A stretch of DNA of 64,000 nt from Prorocentrum cordatum (GCA_963575745.1 CAUYUJ010015837.1:664264-728263), one strand, 5' to 3'; positions 22,735 through 35,300 are shown, numbered from the stretch's first letter. Notes: generated from the sequence alone by a model not told the origin. Translations and numbers: made by a program.

Positions 22735-23830
22735 GCAGAACAGGAGGAGCCCCATGGAGTCCTATGCAGTCCAATGTCATCCAGTGGGGTCAAATGGAGC
22801 CCACTGGAGTCCTGTGGGGTTCAATGGAGACCCAGTGAGTCCAATCGAGTCCACTGGAGTCCAATGTTGTCCAATGGTGCGCCCTGGTCCCAACTGAGTC
22901 CAATGTTGTCCAATGGAGGCCAACTGAGTCTTATGGAGTTTAGTGTAGTTCAATGAGCTCCGATGGAGCCGTATGGGTGTTCGCAAGGATTGCAACTGGA
23001 CCAATGGAGTCCAGTGGAGTCCATGGATATTCGAATGGAGCCACATGGAGAACAATGGAGTCCAATACGATGCAGTGAACCTGGCGAGATCCCAACTGGG
23101 GAAATCTTCCCATGGCATGGGCGCAGTGCTTGGCACACTGCGTGGCATGTTGCCTGGCATGTCCTGGCCTTGCACCGCATTGCTCGGCATCGCCTTGCGA
23201 GGCGTGGCCATCGAACCCAGGAGCCAAGACCAAGGAACCGAGGTACGGTGGGGGCGTTCGCGAGGAAGCGTGCCCAGGAGGCTTCAGACCCTGGAGGGTT
23301 CCTTCTCTGACGAGGGCGGCGGTGATATCCATGGCCAAGCCAAGATTGGCTTTCCACTGGCTCCCAGACCCTGGATTCCTTATCGAAGTTTCCCGTATCC
23401 AATGCCATCACCGTGACAAGGAACTAGGGAACCAGGGAACCAGGGAACCAGGGCACCAGGGCACCAAGACCGAGGAACCCGAGGAGCGCAGCAAGGAACC
23501 AGGGAACCAGGGCACCAGGGAAGGCCGGCCCGCCGGGCCCGCCACCCGCGAGGCGAGTCCAAGGGCGTCGTCTGGGTGTTCCAGTGGAGTCCACTGGGGA
23601 CGAATGGAATTCGATGGACTCCACATGGTGTCCCAGGGAACTCGATGGGGTCCAACGGAGTCCTCAGGAGTCCAGTGGAGCCCAATAGAGTCCAATGGAG
23701 TCCAATGGCGGCCACTGGAGTCCAATGTTGAAAAATGGACCCCGACGAAGGTCAATGGAACCCAATGGATAAGCATGGAGTCCTACAGAGTCCAACGCAG
23801 TGCTTGCAGTCAATTCGGCTGTCTGTGTTT
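22735..23830. repeat. AATGGAGTCC minisatellite with a GGAACCAG block
   Basis: A 10-base unit AATGGAGTCC (variants AGTGGAGTCC, AATGGAGCCC) repeats irregularly at 22735-23080 and 23575-23820. Between them are a CTTGGCACACTGCGTGGCAT-like piece (23105-23215) and a GGAACCAG/GGCACCAG run at 23425-23525. Confidence 0.9.
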
Positions 23831-25210
23831 TGAATAAGCGCTGGTAAAGGTTGAATCGTTATGACACCCGTTTATCAGAGGTGCATCTGGGCGTCCCACG
23901 GAAATGCAAAGCACAGAGGATGAGGCAAAGGGTGGAGGAAGGGAGGAGGAGGAGGAGGAGGAGGAGGTGGGGGATGGAGTGGGAAGAGGAGCAACCGCAA
24001 GTTTGTGGTAGTATGGACAGGGAGAAGACCAGAGTAAGGCGCGTATACATCAACAACAATGCTGCAGCACTCTTGCGTCCCAAGTCCCGTCCTCCAAGAC
24101 CCCTTGCAATACAAGTATATGTTTTCACTGCGGGTGCGCGTCCTACTAGCGCCCCATGGACCTGCCATTGAAGCTGTTCTCCCCGTCTCCATAAGGATTC
24201 GCCTTCCATCATTGTAGCTGTCTCCATGCCAAAATGTATGAGGTTGAAATTCAAACACGTGTGTATGGCATCCCCAGCGTTGATGGAGGAACCACCCTTC
24301 AACAGTGTAGGTGTTGCAAACGTTGAGGTTTCGGGCTGTAGCGCCACAGCAAGTCTGTTGCGGATGCTCCGCCTTGAGAAGCGGCCGCCCCTTTGCCGTC
24401 AGATGTCTGGGCATGCTTTGGCCTCGGACCATGCAGTGTGAGCAAGAATTGTGCTGGAGTCCCGTTTTGCAGAGGCGCAGCCTTCCATCGTTGCAGCTGC
24501 TGCCAGCTCCTAAGACGGATGTGCGAGGCGCCGGGGCGAGAGCCACGTTGTGAAAAGGACGCCACCTCCATCCGTGAAGACGCATCTGCACAGTGCGAAG
24601 ACGAGAGCCACACTTCGCAAACGAATCGCTCTCCATCCGCGCACTTGTTGCAAGGTGTAAGGCGACAACGTGCAACGCCAGGGCCAGGGTAATGTGTTAT
24701 AGGAGTTTCGCCCTGTATCTGCCTCGCCGTTGGAAGTTTAGCTTCTGGACCAACATGTGTGTGTGTGTGTTTGAGGAGGGTTCTCTTGCGGAACGCCCGG
24801 CCCGCCCTACGAGTGGAGCGGCGAGGAGGAACGGCTCACACGGAACTGGATGGAGAGTGTGGGGGGGTGGGCATTTTGACACACGGCTCCTCTGGCGCCC
24901 CCCTCTGCCAGGAGCGGTGCCCGCGGCTGCGCGACCGAGGCCCACGTGGGAGACCCACGGCGCAACCGCGCGCAAGCGTTATCATCCTCCCCCCGCTCCG
25001 CGATGTGGCAGCTGTCGCCTCAGCGGGAACCACAGACTGCTCACGCGGCGTTCGGCCGACTCTGCGCTTGCTTTCTCGTCTGCCCTCCAAAAACCGCACT
25101 TCGCACTAGCGCTGGCACGCAGACCGCCCTGCCTTGTCTGTCTTACCTTGCCCCATCGCCCCCTTTTCTTCGACAAGCTGTCGGGCCAGCTCTTGCCCGT
25201 AACTCAGAAC
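23830..25210. other. no gene recognised
   Basis: A GGA tract lies at 23938-23970. The rest shows short frames on both strands without recognisable domains; there is a (GT)n at 24755-24770. I find no splice-supported exon. Confidence 0.4.
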
Positions 25211-25213
25211 AGG

Positions 25214-25366
25214 AGAAAGGTACCGATACCGCTACGCTTCCCCCGTTTTTTCTCATTATTGGGCCTCCTGGGGGGGGCCCCCGTCGCCACCGTTGGATTC
25301 GCTTCGAGATTTGGGCCAGAACGCACCCTGGGAGAGGTCCGAGGAGTAGCGATAGCGGTACCTTTT
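25214..25366. mobile_element. MITE family 1, copy 2
   Basis: This is the best-preserved copy. The left end is AAAGGTACCGATACCGCTAC and the right end GTAGCGATAGCGGTACCTTT, which are inverted repeats of each other with few mismatches. The core has GGCCCCCGTCGCCACCG, then TTGGATTCGCTTCGAGAT and GGGAGAGGTCCGAGGA. No ORF is maintained between copies. Confidence 0.85.
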
Positions 25367-25918
25367 GGCTCCCCCTGTAGCGTCAGAGAGCGCGGCCCGC
25401 CTCGTATAGCATGGCCGCGCTCGAGAAGTGCAGCGCAGAACGACCCCGACGTCGCCCAAGCCCAGATGCGAGCGACGGGAAGGGCACGGGGTCGAGTGCT
25501 CCTGGGAGCCACGGGCGGGGGCTGCGGCATTGGGACCGAGAGCGAGGGGGGCCATCGTGGGCCTCAAGGGGGGCGGAGGTGTGGGCCCTTAGGGGCCCGA
25601 GCCACAGGTCGCAGCCCAGGAGGATCGCCTGGCAGCACGAGCAGGCCGTCTTCGTCGCCCCCCTCTCAGGAGGGGATAAACACACAGACGCAAATCATCG
25701 CCGATTCCCAAGAGATTCTGGGAAAGTACGGGAAGTGGGGGGAAGGACGGAAACCCAGAAACTGCGGGAACAACATTGGAAGTCCTTGGATTTCTGTCTG
25801 TTTATTTGTGTGTCCCTGGGCCCCTTCACCCTCGCGCTCTTCTCCTCGTCGCCTCCCTCGTCCTCGCACCGCGTCTGCGCCGCCGAAGCTCTCACGCCGT
25901 CGGGCTCCCCGCGCGCAG

Positions 25919-26057
25919 GCGGGCGCTGCTGGCGGCGCTCGCCACGGCGTGCGCGTGGGTGCCGCCCGCCGCGGGCGCGGGCGGGGACGCGCTCTTTGCG
26001 CTGGCGGGCAGCAGGGAGCTGGGCGACGTGACCTGCGACATGGACACGGCGCGGAGG
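25919..26057 (+). CDS. probable first exon of the ERO1-fumarate reductase gene (signal peptide)
   Basis: The frame encodes RALLAALATACAWVPPAAG, a classic hydrophobic signal peptide with a small-residue cleavage region, then LFALAGSRELGDVTCDMDTA. The TCDxxT stretch matches the Cys-containing start of mature ERO1 proteins (CxCDxET in plant and animal members). The exon ends AGG|GTGGGG at 26057 in phase 0 and can join the exon at 32386 with family-like spacing between the TCD motif and the HPILHDL helix. The upstream edge is taken at GCGCGCAG; no ATG is in frame, so the start codon must lie in an earlier exon that I cannot place. The link would require a 6.3-kb intron, so this assignment is tentative. 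Confidence 0.45.
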
Positions 26058-26469
26058 GTGGGGTCGGGATCTTTGGCTTGGCGGGTCGCTCCGCTGACTC
26101 TGGCCCACCACTCTTCGGCGCGGCATGCGATCCACGTCCCCGATTCCAAACGTCGGCGTCCCGAGCAGCTCCGAGTCTTCCCCACGGAGCGGAGCGACAC
26201 GCTATCCGCTCGCAGGGCATAGCGTGTCGCTTGGGCTGCGGCTGCGACACGCTGAGCAAAAGTTCCCGACCGTAGAGGGGGGAGGAGGAAGGGGACGATG
26301 ATATTCGGCGGCGAGAGCCCAAGGGGAAGGTCAGAGGGGGAGGGCCTTCTCAAGATTCCTCCGGCCTTTGGAGGAGCTTTCTGAGCCTTCCCGCAGGCAG
26401 AGACGGCTTCTCAGAAGGCCGGTAGGGCGTCGGAGAATGCGGAGTGGCAGGAGAAGGAGGATGAGGAAG

Positions 26470-26530
26470 GACGAGGATGAGGAGGAGGAGGAGGAGGAGG
26501 AGGAGGAGGAGGAGGTGGAGGGGGGAGGAG
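26470..26530. repeat. GGA microsatellite
   Basis: This is a GAGGAGGAG run followed by GCAGGAGCA units to about 26560. The surrounding 26060-29060 (inside the proposed first ERO1 intron) shows no recognisable gene or RNA. Confidence 0.9.
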
Positions 26531-26599
26531 CAGCAGGAGCAGCAGGAGCAGCAAGAGCACCAGGGGAATGCAGAGCATGGAGAGGTGGGAGAGAGCGGA

Positions 26600-29060
26600 G
26601 ACGGCAACGGCAAGGGAAGCACCCGGATCCAGAAGTGTGGGCCCGCGCCGTGGCGAGAGCGCCACACTGAGCCGTGGACGCCGAGAGCGCGGGCCCTGCA
26701 GGGCGGCGAGTGCGGCAGTGGTGGCAGAAGCGGCCGCTGCTGCACGGTGGTGCGGGGCGGAGCTTCCGAGGCAGCGGAGGAGGCCGCCTGCTCCGGCAGA
26801 CGGCCCAGAAGCACGCGCCCGCCGCTCGCCGCGGGGAAAAAGCCCGCGGTGGGCCTGCGCCGAGGCCGCGGAGGCCGGCGCGACATCTCGCAGCCTCCAG
26901 CCGTGTTGGCGGGCGGTGCGGGAGGGGCTCAGTCGATACGGGCGGACCGAGGTGTAAGATCGAGGTCGTTTCGGGGAGGGTGCCCTAGTGTTCTTCGTGC
27001 TTGTTGGATGTTCTTGTGCATCCTGGGGAGGCTACTCTTGGCTGTTCTGTTTGTTTTGGCCGACGGAGGACCAGCTCTGAGCTAGAGTGGGCGTGTTGTG
27101 CCAGGACCAGGTATAAATACAGTGAGACGTTGGTGGCTGTTCGCAGGATGAGGGTCGCGGGTGCGAATCGAATATTGTACAGCCGCGCAGCATTATAAAA
27201 CCGAACATGTGTTTCATGCTATTCCTTGCTGTGGCGACCCATGCTGCTGAAGCAGTCGCCAGGGAGACGCTGCAATCATAATGCGGGGCGCTGACGTGTG
27301 AGCCTCGTGAGCCTGGGAGCGCTATTGTAACCCAGATGGGGCAATATCTGCAGGATCCTGCGATCATTTGTAGGCTCGATGCCGGATGCCCCTGAGCGAC
27401 CCTGGAGGCGGCGCCCCTCGGAGAGGAAGTCCCACTCGCAAGCGATATTCCGAGAGTCTGTTCGGTGGGATGCCCGCGAAGCGCGGGAAAGTGACCAGAA
27501 GGTACCTAAGCACGCGATGGTGCGGACAACTTTAATTGTATCAAGAAATCGCGCCAGCTGGATAAAACGGAGAGACACTTTGCATCTGGTAGGACTTCTA
27601 AGTTTGTCGGCCACGTTGGGAGACACTCAAGCAAAGTTCATGCATCAGCCAACTTACGCTACCCCCTCGGAGACACTAGATCTCCCGACGCACCGTGGCA
27701 GCGTGACACCGCGCGACAATGACTGTCGCACAGACCCTCAAAGACCGTAATCCATAAAACAGAAGGGAGTGCCTAATACCTATGACAGAGCAGAACTCTT
27801 GCTCAACACCTCAGAGAGTGAGAATGGTGATGGGCTGGATGTCCCCCGAGCGACCCCTCACAGAGGCAGGATGTATGATGTCTTGCCAAATTCAAAACCA
27901 GGCACCTCGTGGTGGGTGCGCCTTGGGGGACGCTGGGGGCGGTGGTACGAGCAGCCGAGCAGAAGCAACGGCTAGGCCGATATGCCACCCAACTACCGGC
28001 AACACAGCAACCACGACGGCAACCAGACCAAACAGCAACAGCAAGCAGGAGCAAGACCACACTTCATCCAGCCAGAGCCCGCACTGCCCCTCACGGCCAC
28101 TCGAGCCGTGTGGCCGCCCCGCCCCCGCCGTGCGCCTTCGGTTGCTGCACGCCCGAGGGAATTCTCGCCCCACGTCGAGACGGGCCCACTGGGTATGTGG
28201 AGCCTCGGCACGGCCCGCACCCACTGAGCCTGCCGATGTTGGCTTACGCCGCCCACCACACGGACACTTGTATTGGATCTCTGCCAGTCTATGAAGTTGA
28301 GCGGCGCAGGGCCCGGTCAGCATTGGGGTTGGGGACCGCTTGGAAAGACTTGTAGGTTCCGTCAGCAGTGGTAGCACGTGTGTTCGCGTCAGCCCCTGGC
28401 TTGCTCAGCCCTGGTGCATGCAGCAGAGAGCGCCGATCGATGTGCTGCGCTGTCCACCCCGCGTCAGCGCTGTCTCAACAAGACCCTTTCATAGCAAGAG
28501 ATGCACCGCGCCCAGAGCCCGGCAGGTGCAGGAGCGGTGCTTCCACGATGATGGCGGGGTGCCGAGCGCTGGCCAGATCTGGGGGTTGCCAGAAGCAGTC
28601 CTGGCCCAAGGGGTCCCCAGCTTTGGGGGGAACTTTCGGGCCTTGTGAGGGGTGCCCCAAAGGCCATCTGGGCCTCCTCGGGAATCCTGGGGGCACCTTG
28701 CGCCAGGGACACATGGCAGTGCTCGTGCTACGAGACGGGGGGGCAGCACCAGGCTGCCTCCCTGATCGAGGGCGCTCGTCGGTGCCGCTGCTTCGATCAG
28801 GCGACATTGGTGTCGAAGAAGAAGAATAATAATGATAATTTCTCACTGCGTGGAGCTCCCCATATGCGCATCTCATGTTTTATGATATGCCATAGTGAAC
28901 ATTTCTCTATGAATGCCTGACTATTAGAGCGCGTCCACGTGGTCGACAGGTCCGACGAAGACGGTCAAACACCGATGCGCGTGAGTATGAGTGAACGTGA
29001 GGTTTGAATACAACTGAATCTGCGCCCATCTTCTTCGCTCCTCCTCCTAATAGGTCATAG
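26600..29060. other. no gene recognised; within the proposed first ERO1 intron
   Basis: This is GC-rich, mixed sequence with overlapping short frames on both strands (for example 27379-27750 and 27782-28294). None has a domain I recognise or splice edges like those of the two modelled genes. Confidence 0.4.
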
Positions 29061-29061
29061 C

Positions 29062-29478
29062 GATGACGTGGGAGGTTTGGGTGACTTGAGAGACTCGGGG
29101 AACGTGGGAGACTTGGGAGACGTGGTAGACTTGGGGGCCTTGGGAGCCTTGGGAACTTTGGGAGACTTGGGAGACATGGGGCACTCGGCAGACTCGGGAG
29201 ACTTGGGAGGCTTGCGAACCTTGGGAGACATGGGAGGCTTGGGCGACATGGGACACTTGGGAGAGTTGGTCGCCTCGGGAGACTTGACAGACTTAGGAGA
29301 CTTGGTATTCCTGCTGGGAGACATGGAAGACGTGGGAGACTTGCGGGACTTGGGGGATTTTAAAGACTTGGGGGGCATGAAAGATTTGGGGCACTTGGGA
29401 GACTTGGGAAGCTTGGGAAGCTTGGGATGCTTGGGCGACTTAGGAGGCCTGACAGACTTGGGAGACTTGGGAGACTTT
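29062..29478. repeat. 9-bp minisatellite GGAGACTTG
   Basis: About 45 units of a 9-base repeat (GGAGACTTG and variants GGAGCCTTG, GGAGACATG). It abuts the 152-bp satellite directly. Confidence 0.95.
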
Positions 29479-30425
29479 CAGCGCCCCGCCTGAGACATCC
29501 TCACAATCTGCTCTCCAAGCGAAGGATGTTTGGGGCAGAAAGCAACAAACCGCTTGAGGCATCCCCACAACACGGCCGCGAACGGGACCATGGCACACCC
29601 ATCGGCGGCTCCCCTTAGGGGTGTTGAAACCAGCGCCCCGCCTCAGACATCCTCACAATCTGCTCTCCGAGCGAAGGATGATGGGGCAGAAAACATGCAA
29701 ACCGCTTAAGACATCCCCACAAGACGGCCGCGAACGGGACCGTGTCATACCCCTTGGCGGCTCCCCTGAGGGGTGCTGAAACCAGCGCCCCGCCTTAGAT
29801 ATCCTCACAATCTGCTCTCTAAGTGAAGGATGTTGGGGCATACAACAGGCAAACCGCTTAAGACATTCCCACAAGACGGCCGCGAACGGGACCGTGTCAT
29901 ACCCCTCGGCGGCTCCCCTTAGGGGTGTTGAAACCAGCGCCCCGCCTCAGACATCCTCACAATCTGCTCGGATCGCCAAGGATGTTGGGACAGAAAACAG
30001 GCAAACCGTTTGAGACATCCCCACAAGACGGCCGCGAACGGGACCGTGAAAACACCCCTGGTGGCTCGCCTTAGGGGTGCTGAAACCAGCGCCCCGCCTG
30101 AGACATCCTCACAATCTGCTCGGATCGCCAAGGATGTTGGGACAGAAAGCAGGCAAACCGTTTTGAGACATCCCCACCAAACGGCCGCGAACGGGACCGT
30201 GAAAACACCCCTGGCGGCCCCCTCAGGGATGCTGAAACCAGCGCCCCGCCTGAGACATCCTCACGATCTGCTCGGATCGCCAAGGATGTTGGGACAGAAA
30301 ACAAGCAAACCGTTTGAGACATCCCCACAAAACGGCTACTAACGGGACCGTGAAAACACTCCTGGCGGCCCCCCTTAGGGGGGCTGAAGCCAGCGCCCCG
30401 CCTGAGACATCCTCACAATCTGCTG
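29479..30425. repeat. 152-bp satellite, six full units plus a seventh start
   Basis: The unit start CAGCGCCCCGCC occurs at 29479, 29631, 29783, 29935, 30087, 30239 and 30391, exactly 152 bp apart. Each unit holds CTGAGACATCCTCACAATCT and, about 73 bases later, a related TTGAGACATCCCCACAA, so the unit itself arose by doubling. It lies inside the proposed first intron of the ERO1 fusion gene. Confidence 0.97.
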
Positions 30426-30439
30426 TGTGTGTGGAATCA

Positions 30440-30660
30440 GTCAGACAATGAAAAGGTCTGCGTACGAGCAGGTCTGAGTATGAGTAAATCTGGGAAAAGT
30501 CGGAGTATTAGTTAGTCTGGGCATGAGTGAGTCTCAGCATGAGTAACTCCGAGTAGGAGTAGGTCTGAGTATGAGTAGGTCTGAGTATGAGTAAGTTTGT
30601 GTCTGAGTAAGTCTGGGTATGAGTAAATGTGAGTGTGAGTAAGTCTGGGTATGAGGAGGA
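30440..30660. repeat. GTCTGAGTATGA 12-bp minisatellite
   Basis: About 17 variants of GTCTGAGTATGA / GTCTGGGTATGAGTAAAT. Minus-strand frames are TQTYS-type artefacts. Confidence 0.9.
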
Positions 30661-30732
30661 GGGGAAGGAGAGGAGGGAGAAGAAGGAGTAGGGGGCGTCC
30701 AAGTAATAACAAGCACCCCGTCTTAGGATATG

Positions 30733-30785
30733 GGGAAACATCGCGTAAACATGCATTTCCGGAGTTCCGCTCGGATTTCTTGGAT
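30733..30785 (+). repeat. dispersed 45-bp motif
   Basis: It reads GCGTAAACATGCATTTCCGG then AGTTCCGCTCGGATTTCTTG then GATTGGCG, matching 17113-17165 and the reverse copy at 3850-3893. Downstream sequence to 31400 has long overlapping GC-rich frames on both strands with no recognised domain. Confidence 0.65.
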
Positions 30786-31629
30786 TGGCGCTTTTGTGTT
30801 ATGCCGCTGGTTCCTCCTCCACTGGTGGCGACCGCTCACTGGCGCCGGTGTTTCGATGAGCGCGGCGACGGAAGTTGCGGGCGACTTTGCGGGCGGCCCT
30901 GTCTCTGCGCGAACTTTCCACGAGCGCAGTGGCGAGAACGCGTGCGTGCCGCGCCGGACGAGGATTTCGCACGCGGGACCCGCAATTTGGGTGCCTCCGA
31001 GCCTTGGCCAGGCGGCGGTCGGGGCCCGATCCCGACATGCGGCCGCAGCGCGGCGCCCAGCTGGTGCGCGGCGCAGGGCGAGGCTGCTCCAAGGGGCTGG
31101 CCCTGGGGGCGGCCATGCGCTGGCACGTGGCTTCAGCGACCGCACAGGGCGAGAACGCGCGGTCGATGCGGCGGGCGCCATGACCACGCAGGACGAGGAC
31201 GTCGCGGGGACCTGCGCGGCTTGGGCTGGGGGTCCTTCGGCGCGGGGGGCCGTGGGCCGGGCTCTCTCGGGTCCCCAGGCTAGGATACAACTCCTGGGAG
31301 GTTTCAACTTCGGCATCTGCGCTGGTGCTTCCGTGGTCGAGAGGCGACCTAATCCAGCAGAGTCCCGCTGAATCCGGTTTCATGCTGCTGAATCCGGCTT
31401 ATCCTCGGGCTTACTCAACCCCATTCGAATTAATGGCCCGCAATCGAGCCGAAGAGCCTTTCTTGCGAAGGCCTTTCAGGAGTTACTTCCTGGCCTCTCC
31501 CGAGGATGTGCGAGCATCCCTCCCCCTTCTCTGTTCGCAGCAGTCGTTGCTCGGCTCGGCGGCGGCGCGCGGTGGCGTCTGCGGACTGGGCGTCGGAGGC
31601 AGGAACGCTTCGTTCCGTGGCGTCTGTCT

Positions 31630-31638
31630 GTCTGTTTG

Positions 31639-31672
<34 letters not shown>

Positions 31673-31683
31673 CCTCTCTTTCT

Positions 31684-31731
<48 letters not shown>

Positions 31732-31770
31732 ACGTAGAAAGAGAGAGAGAGAGAGAGAGACAGAAGGATG
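31630..31770. repeat. CT/GA microsatellite foldback
   Basis: A (CT)n run (31630-31685) meets a (GA)n run (31686-31765) at TTTCTCAAGAGAAAG, so the two halves are reverse complements and could form a hairpin of about 50 bp. Further purine-rich sequence continues to 31950. Confidence 0.85.
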
Positions 31771-32385
31771 AGAAGGAGTGGGGGAGGAGGAATACGAGGG
31801 GGAGAAAAAGGGCGCGGGGGGTGACGAGGTGCAGGAAGGGGTAGAAGCAGCAGGTGGACATGGACAAGCAAGAGGATGAGACGGATGATGATGGACATGA
31901 GGGAGTATTTCGAGGGAGGCGGCGGGAAGAGGATGAGGAACATGATTAGAAACAGGGCGTGACAGCGGAAGAGGCAGACCACCTTGCGATTGTGAACCAT
32001 GAGTGTAATTCACCCATTCCGTTGCAGCGGCCCGAGAATCATAATTCCCTGATGGGGGCAGGCACGACGTGGGCGAAAGCGATCCTTCTGCAGGATCGGG
32101 CACTTGTAAAACTCAGAGGTTCTTTCCAAAGTGTTCGGAGTTCTGTCCCGATTCCAGGCCGCTCAGCAGGGGCCAGGGTAGACGGGGTCTGAAGATCGCG
32201 CCGCCTCGCCGGTATACTGGCGCTGCAGCGCGATCCGACGCCCGTTATGTTGTATCCCGACGTCACCGATGCATCGCCAATGCATCGGCGATGCGGCGCG
32301 ATCCCCCGACCTTATCCACCATGGACACATTTGAGCAGTCTCCACCGATGCTTTTGACTCTTCGCTGGATTCCTGGTAGGTGCAG

Positions 32386-35300
32386 GGCGCCAACATCCAC
32401 CAGCTGCACCCGATCCTGCACGACCTGGTGAATACCACGTTCTTCAGGCTCTTTCGCGTATCCGTGGTTCCCGCGTGCCCCTTCTGGCAGAAGGCCTCAG
32501 CGGAGGACCCGTGGGCAACGCAGACTTTGTTGGCAGAGAACGCAGCAGCTGCATAACTTCAAATGGGGTCCGCACGGGTTCCCCGGCGTGCCAGGGGGGA
32601 TCCAGCGACGACCCGAGGAATTCACGCGGACATCCTAAATCTTGTTTACTTTTTTTATGGACGGATGGACGTGTCCGCCAGGGATGGTTTCGGCCCGACG
32701 GAGGCTTGGAAAGCTAAGACCCCAACGCTGACTCCTTCCACCGAGAAGATCTCATGCACGGCCCACTACTTGATTCAGCTGTCCAGGCGCACAGAGCGCT
32801 GGCCTTGTGTATTTACCTCCCATGGGATCATCCCCCCTCCCATGAGGATCTGGCCCAGCCAGACAACTCATGAGGAACTGACACCCTGGTACCTGGCCAG
32901 GAAGCCCATGGGGATCATCCCCCCTCCCTGGTACCTGGCCAGGAAAATCATGAGGATCTGGCCCAGCCTTCTTATCGCAGGACCCGTCGTCTCTGAACAG
33001 ACCCCTTCGCCTGCATTCTTCTGCAATCGCGCCGAGAAGGAGAGGCAGGGGAGAGGTGGCAGGATGAAGAGATGAGGGACGAGGCCGCCGCGCCTGCATG
33101 TCTCTGCAGTCACTCCGAGGAGGAGGACGAGCACGCGGGCGGTGCCACCTGCAGCGGCGGTGGTCTGGGCTTCGGCGCTCCTGGAGCGTTCACGTTCGGT
33201 GCCAGTGCCACGGAAGCCCCCGATGTGCCTTGCGGCATCGACTCCGAGGAGCCAGCCATCGACGCTGGCGGCGGCGATCCGGAACTCGATATGTCCATGA
33301 CCGCGGCTGAGCAGATCGCCTCCAGCACCCGCGACAACTTGAGCGAATCGGAGTGCGAGTTCGAGGAGGACTTGCCAAGTTACTGGATGGACATGACCTC
33401 CTGCGACAGCGCCAAGGGCGGGGAGCTGGAGGACGTCAGGGGCAACGGCAGCGTGGGGGGACAGGCTCAGGGGGCAGGGCATCGCCCCCAAATCGCCCAT
33501 TCATCGCCGTGGGGGCCTTTTCGCCTACCCAGGCCAGGAACGTTGGGACTCGCCCTGACATGGTCCCAGAGCCCCCTCAGGATGTAAATCTCATCAAGAA
33601 CCCCGAGCGGAACACTGGGTACAACGGCTCCCACATCTGGGAGGCCATGTACCAGGAGAATTGTTTCGAGGTGGGAAGCTCCCTGCCACGGGGACGCTTC
33701 GCGACCACGCACGAGGACAGCGGCATGTGCTACGAGGAGCGGGTGCTGTACCGGCTGCTGAGCGGCTGGCACGCGTCCACTACTCTGTCCGTGGTGAAGA
33801 GTTTCTACGCCCCGGGCACCAAGGATCCGAGGAGGGCGAGTTGAGGCAACGGTAGTTGGCCTTCGGGGGCCCCCATCGTCGCCACGGCTGGGCGCAGCTC
33901 GGAAAACTGGTGCGTTTGGGACCCCGGGAGGGGTCTGAGGACTGATCTTGAGTTGCCGGTGTCTCGACTCGCCCTGCTCCGGAAGGAGAAAGGCGCCTGG
34001 GCCCCGAACCTGGACCGCTTCATGACAGACATCGGCCAGCACCCAGAGAGGGTCAAGAACCTCCATTTCTCCTTCGTCGTGATGCTGAGGGCCGTCAAAA
34101 AGGCCGCCCCCTTTCTGCAGACGTACCCGTATGCCACTGGCAGCATGAATGACGACAACCAGACGAAGAGCCTCGTGAACCGGCTCCTGGATTCGCAGGT
34201 GCTCTCCTTATGTTCCCCGCTCTTCGACGCCTTCGACGAGACCCGGCTCTTCGGGGAAGGCGCCTCGTCCCAGCAAAGGAGCCAGTTGAAGCGGCAGTTC
34301 AAGTCCGTCTTCAAGAATATCACAGTGCTGGTCGATTGTGTACAGTGCCAGCGGTGCCGCCTCCACGCGAAGGTTTTCTCCCTCGGCCTTGGCTCCGCGC
34401 TGAAGATCCTGCTGACGCCCCCGCACCTCATTGCCATGAGCACCACGCGGGACGAGGTGGTCGCCATGGTCCACACGCTCTGGAAGTTGTCCGAGGCGAT
34501 GGAGGACGCCCGGGTTCTCACCGAGCGCTATTACCAAGAGCGCGAGGCCAGCACGCGGCCCAGTCCCAGTCAGGGAGCGGCGGCGCCAGCGCCTGCCGCC
34601 CCGCCGCGCGTGGCTGCGCCGCCGCCGCCGCCCGCGGGCAGCGTGGGGGCCGGGTCGCGCCTCGAGCTGCTGGACGCCGCGCTTGGGGCGGTACGCGCGG
34701 CAGCACACGCTGGGGCGCTGTCGGCTGCCGAGGAGTTCGAGGTGCTCCGGTCACTGGTCGTGCGCCCAGCGAGCGACGAGGTGCTGTTGCTCGCAAGGCA
34801 CTACGCCGCCGCGCGCCCGGAACTCTTCGTGGCCCTCGCCCGGGAGGCCGCGGCTGCCGCGCCAGCAGCCGCAGCGCTGCCCGCAGGTCCGCTGGGGTCT
34901 CCCGAGAATCCAGCGGACGCGGTGGTGGTGGGCGGGGGTCTCGCCGGTATGGTGGCGACCCTGACGCTGCTAGACCGCGGTGCGCGGGTGGTGCTGGTGG
35001 ACAAGCAGCCCTATTTGGGAGGCAACTCTGGGAAGGCGTCCTCGGGCATCAACGCCGCGATCGACACCTCCGTGGAGTCGCTCGTCAGCGATACCACGAG
35101 GAGCGCCGGGTCGCTGGTGAGGGAGGTGCTGATAGAGAAGCTTGCGAAGGACTCTGCGGCCGCAGTCTCGTGGTTGAGAGATCGCACGGGTGTCGACCTT
35201 TCCATGCGGTCCCAGCTCGGCGGCCACACCGCCAAGCGCACGTTGCGGCCCTCGAACGCCTTCGTGGGTGCCGAGATCACCTTCGCGGCTGGGGAGATCC

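Noticed and set aside
29479-30425. CRISPR array
   Set aside because: The 152-bp units are contiguous with no unique spacers, and the genome is eukaryotic.
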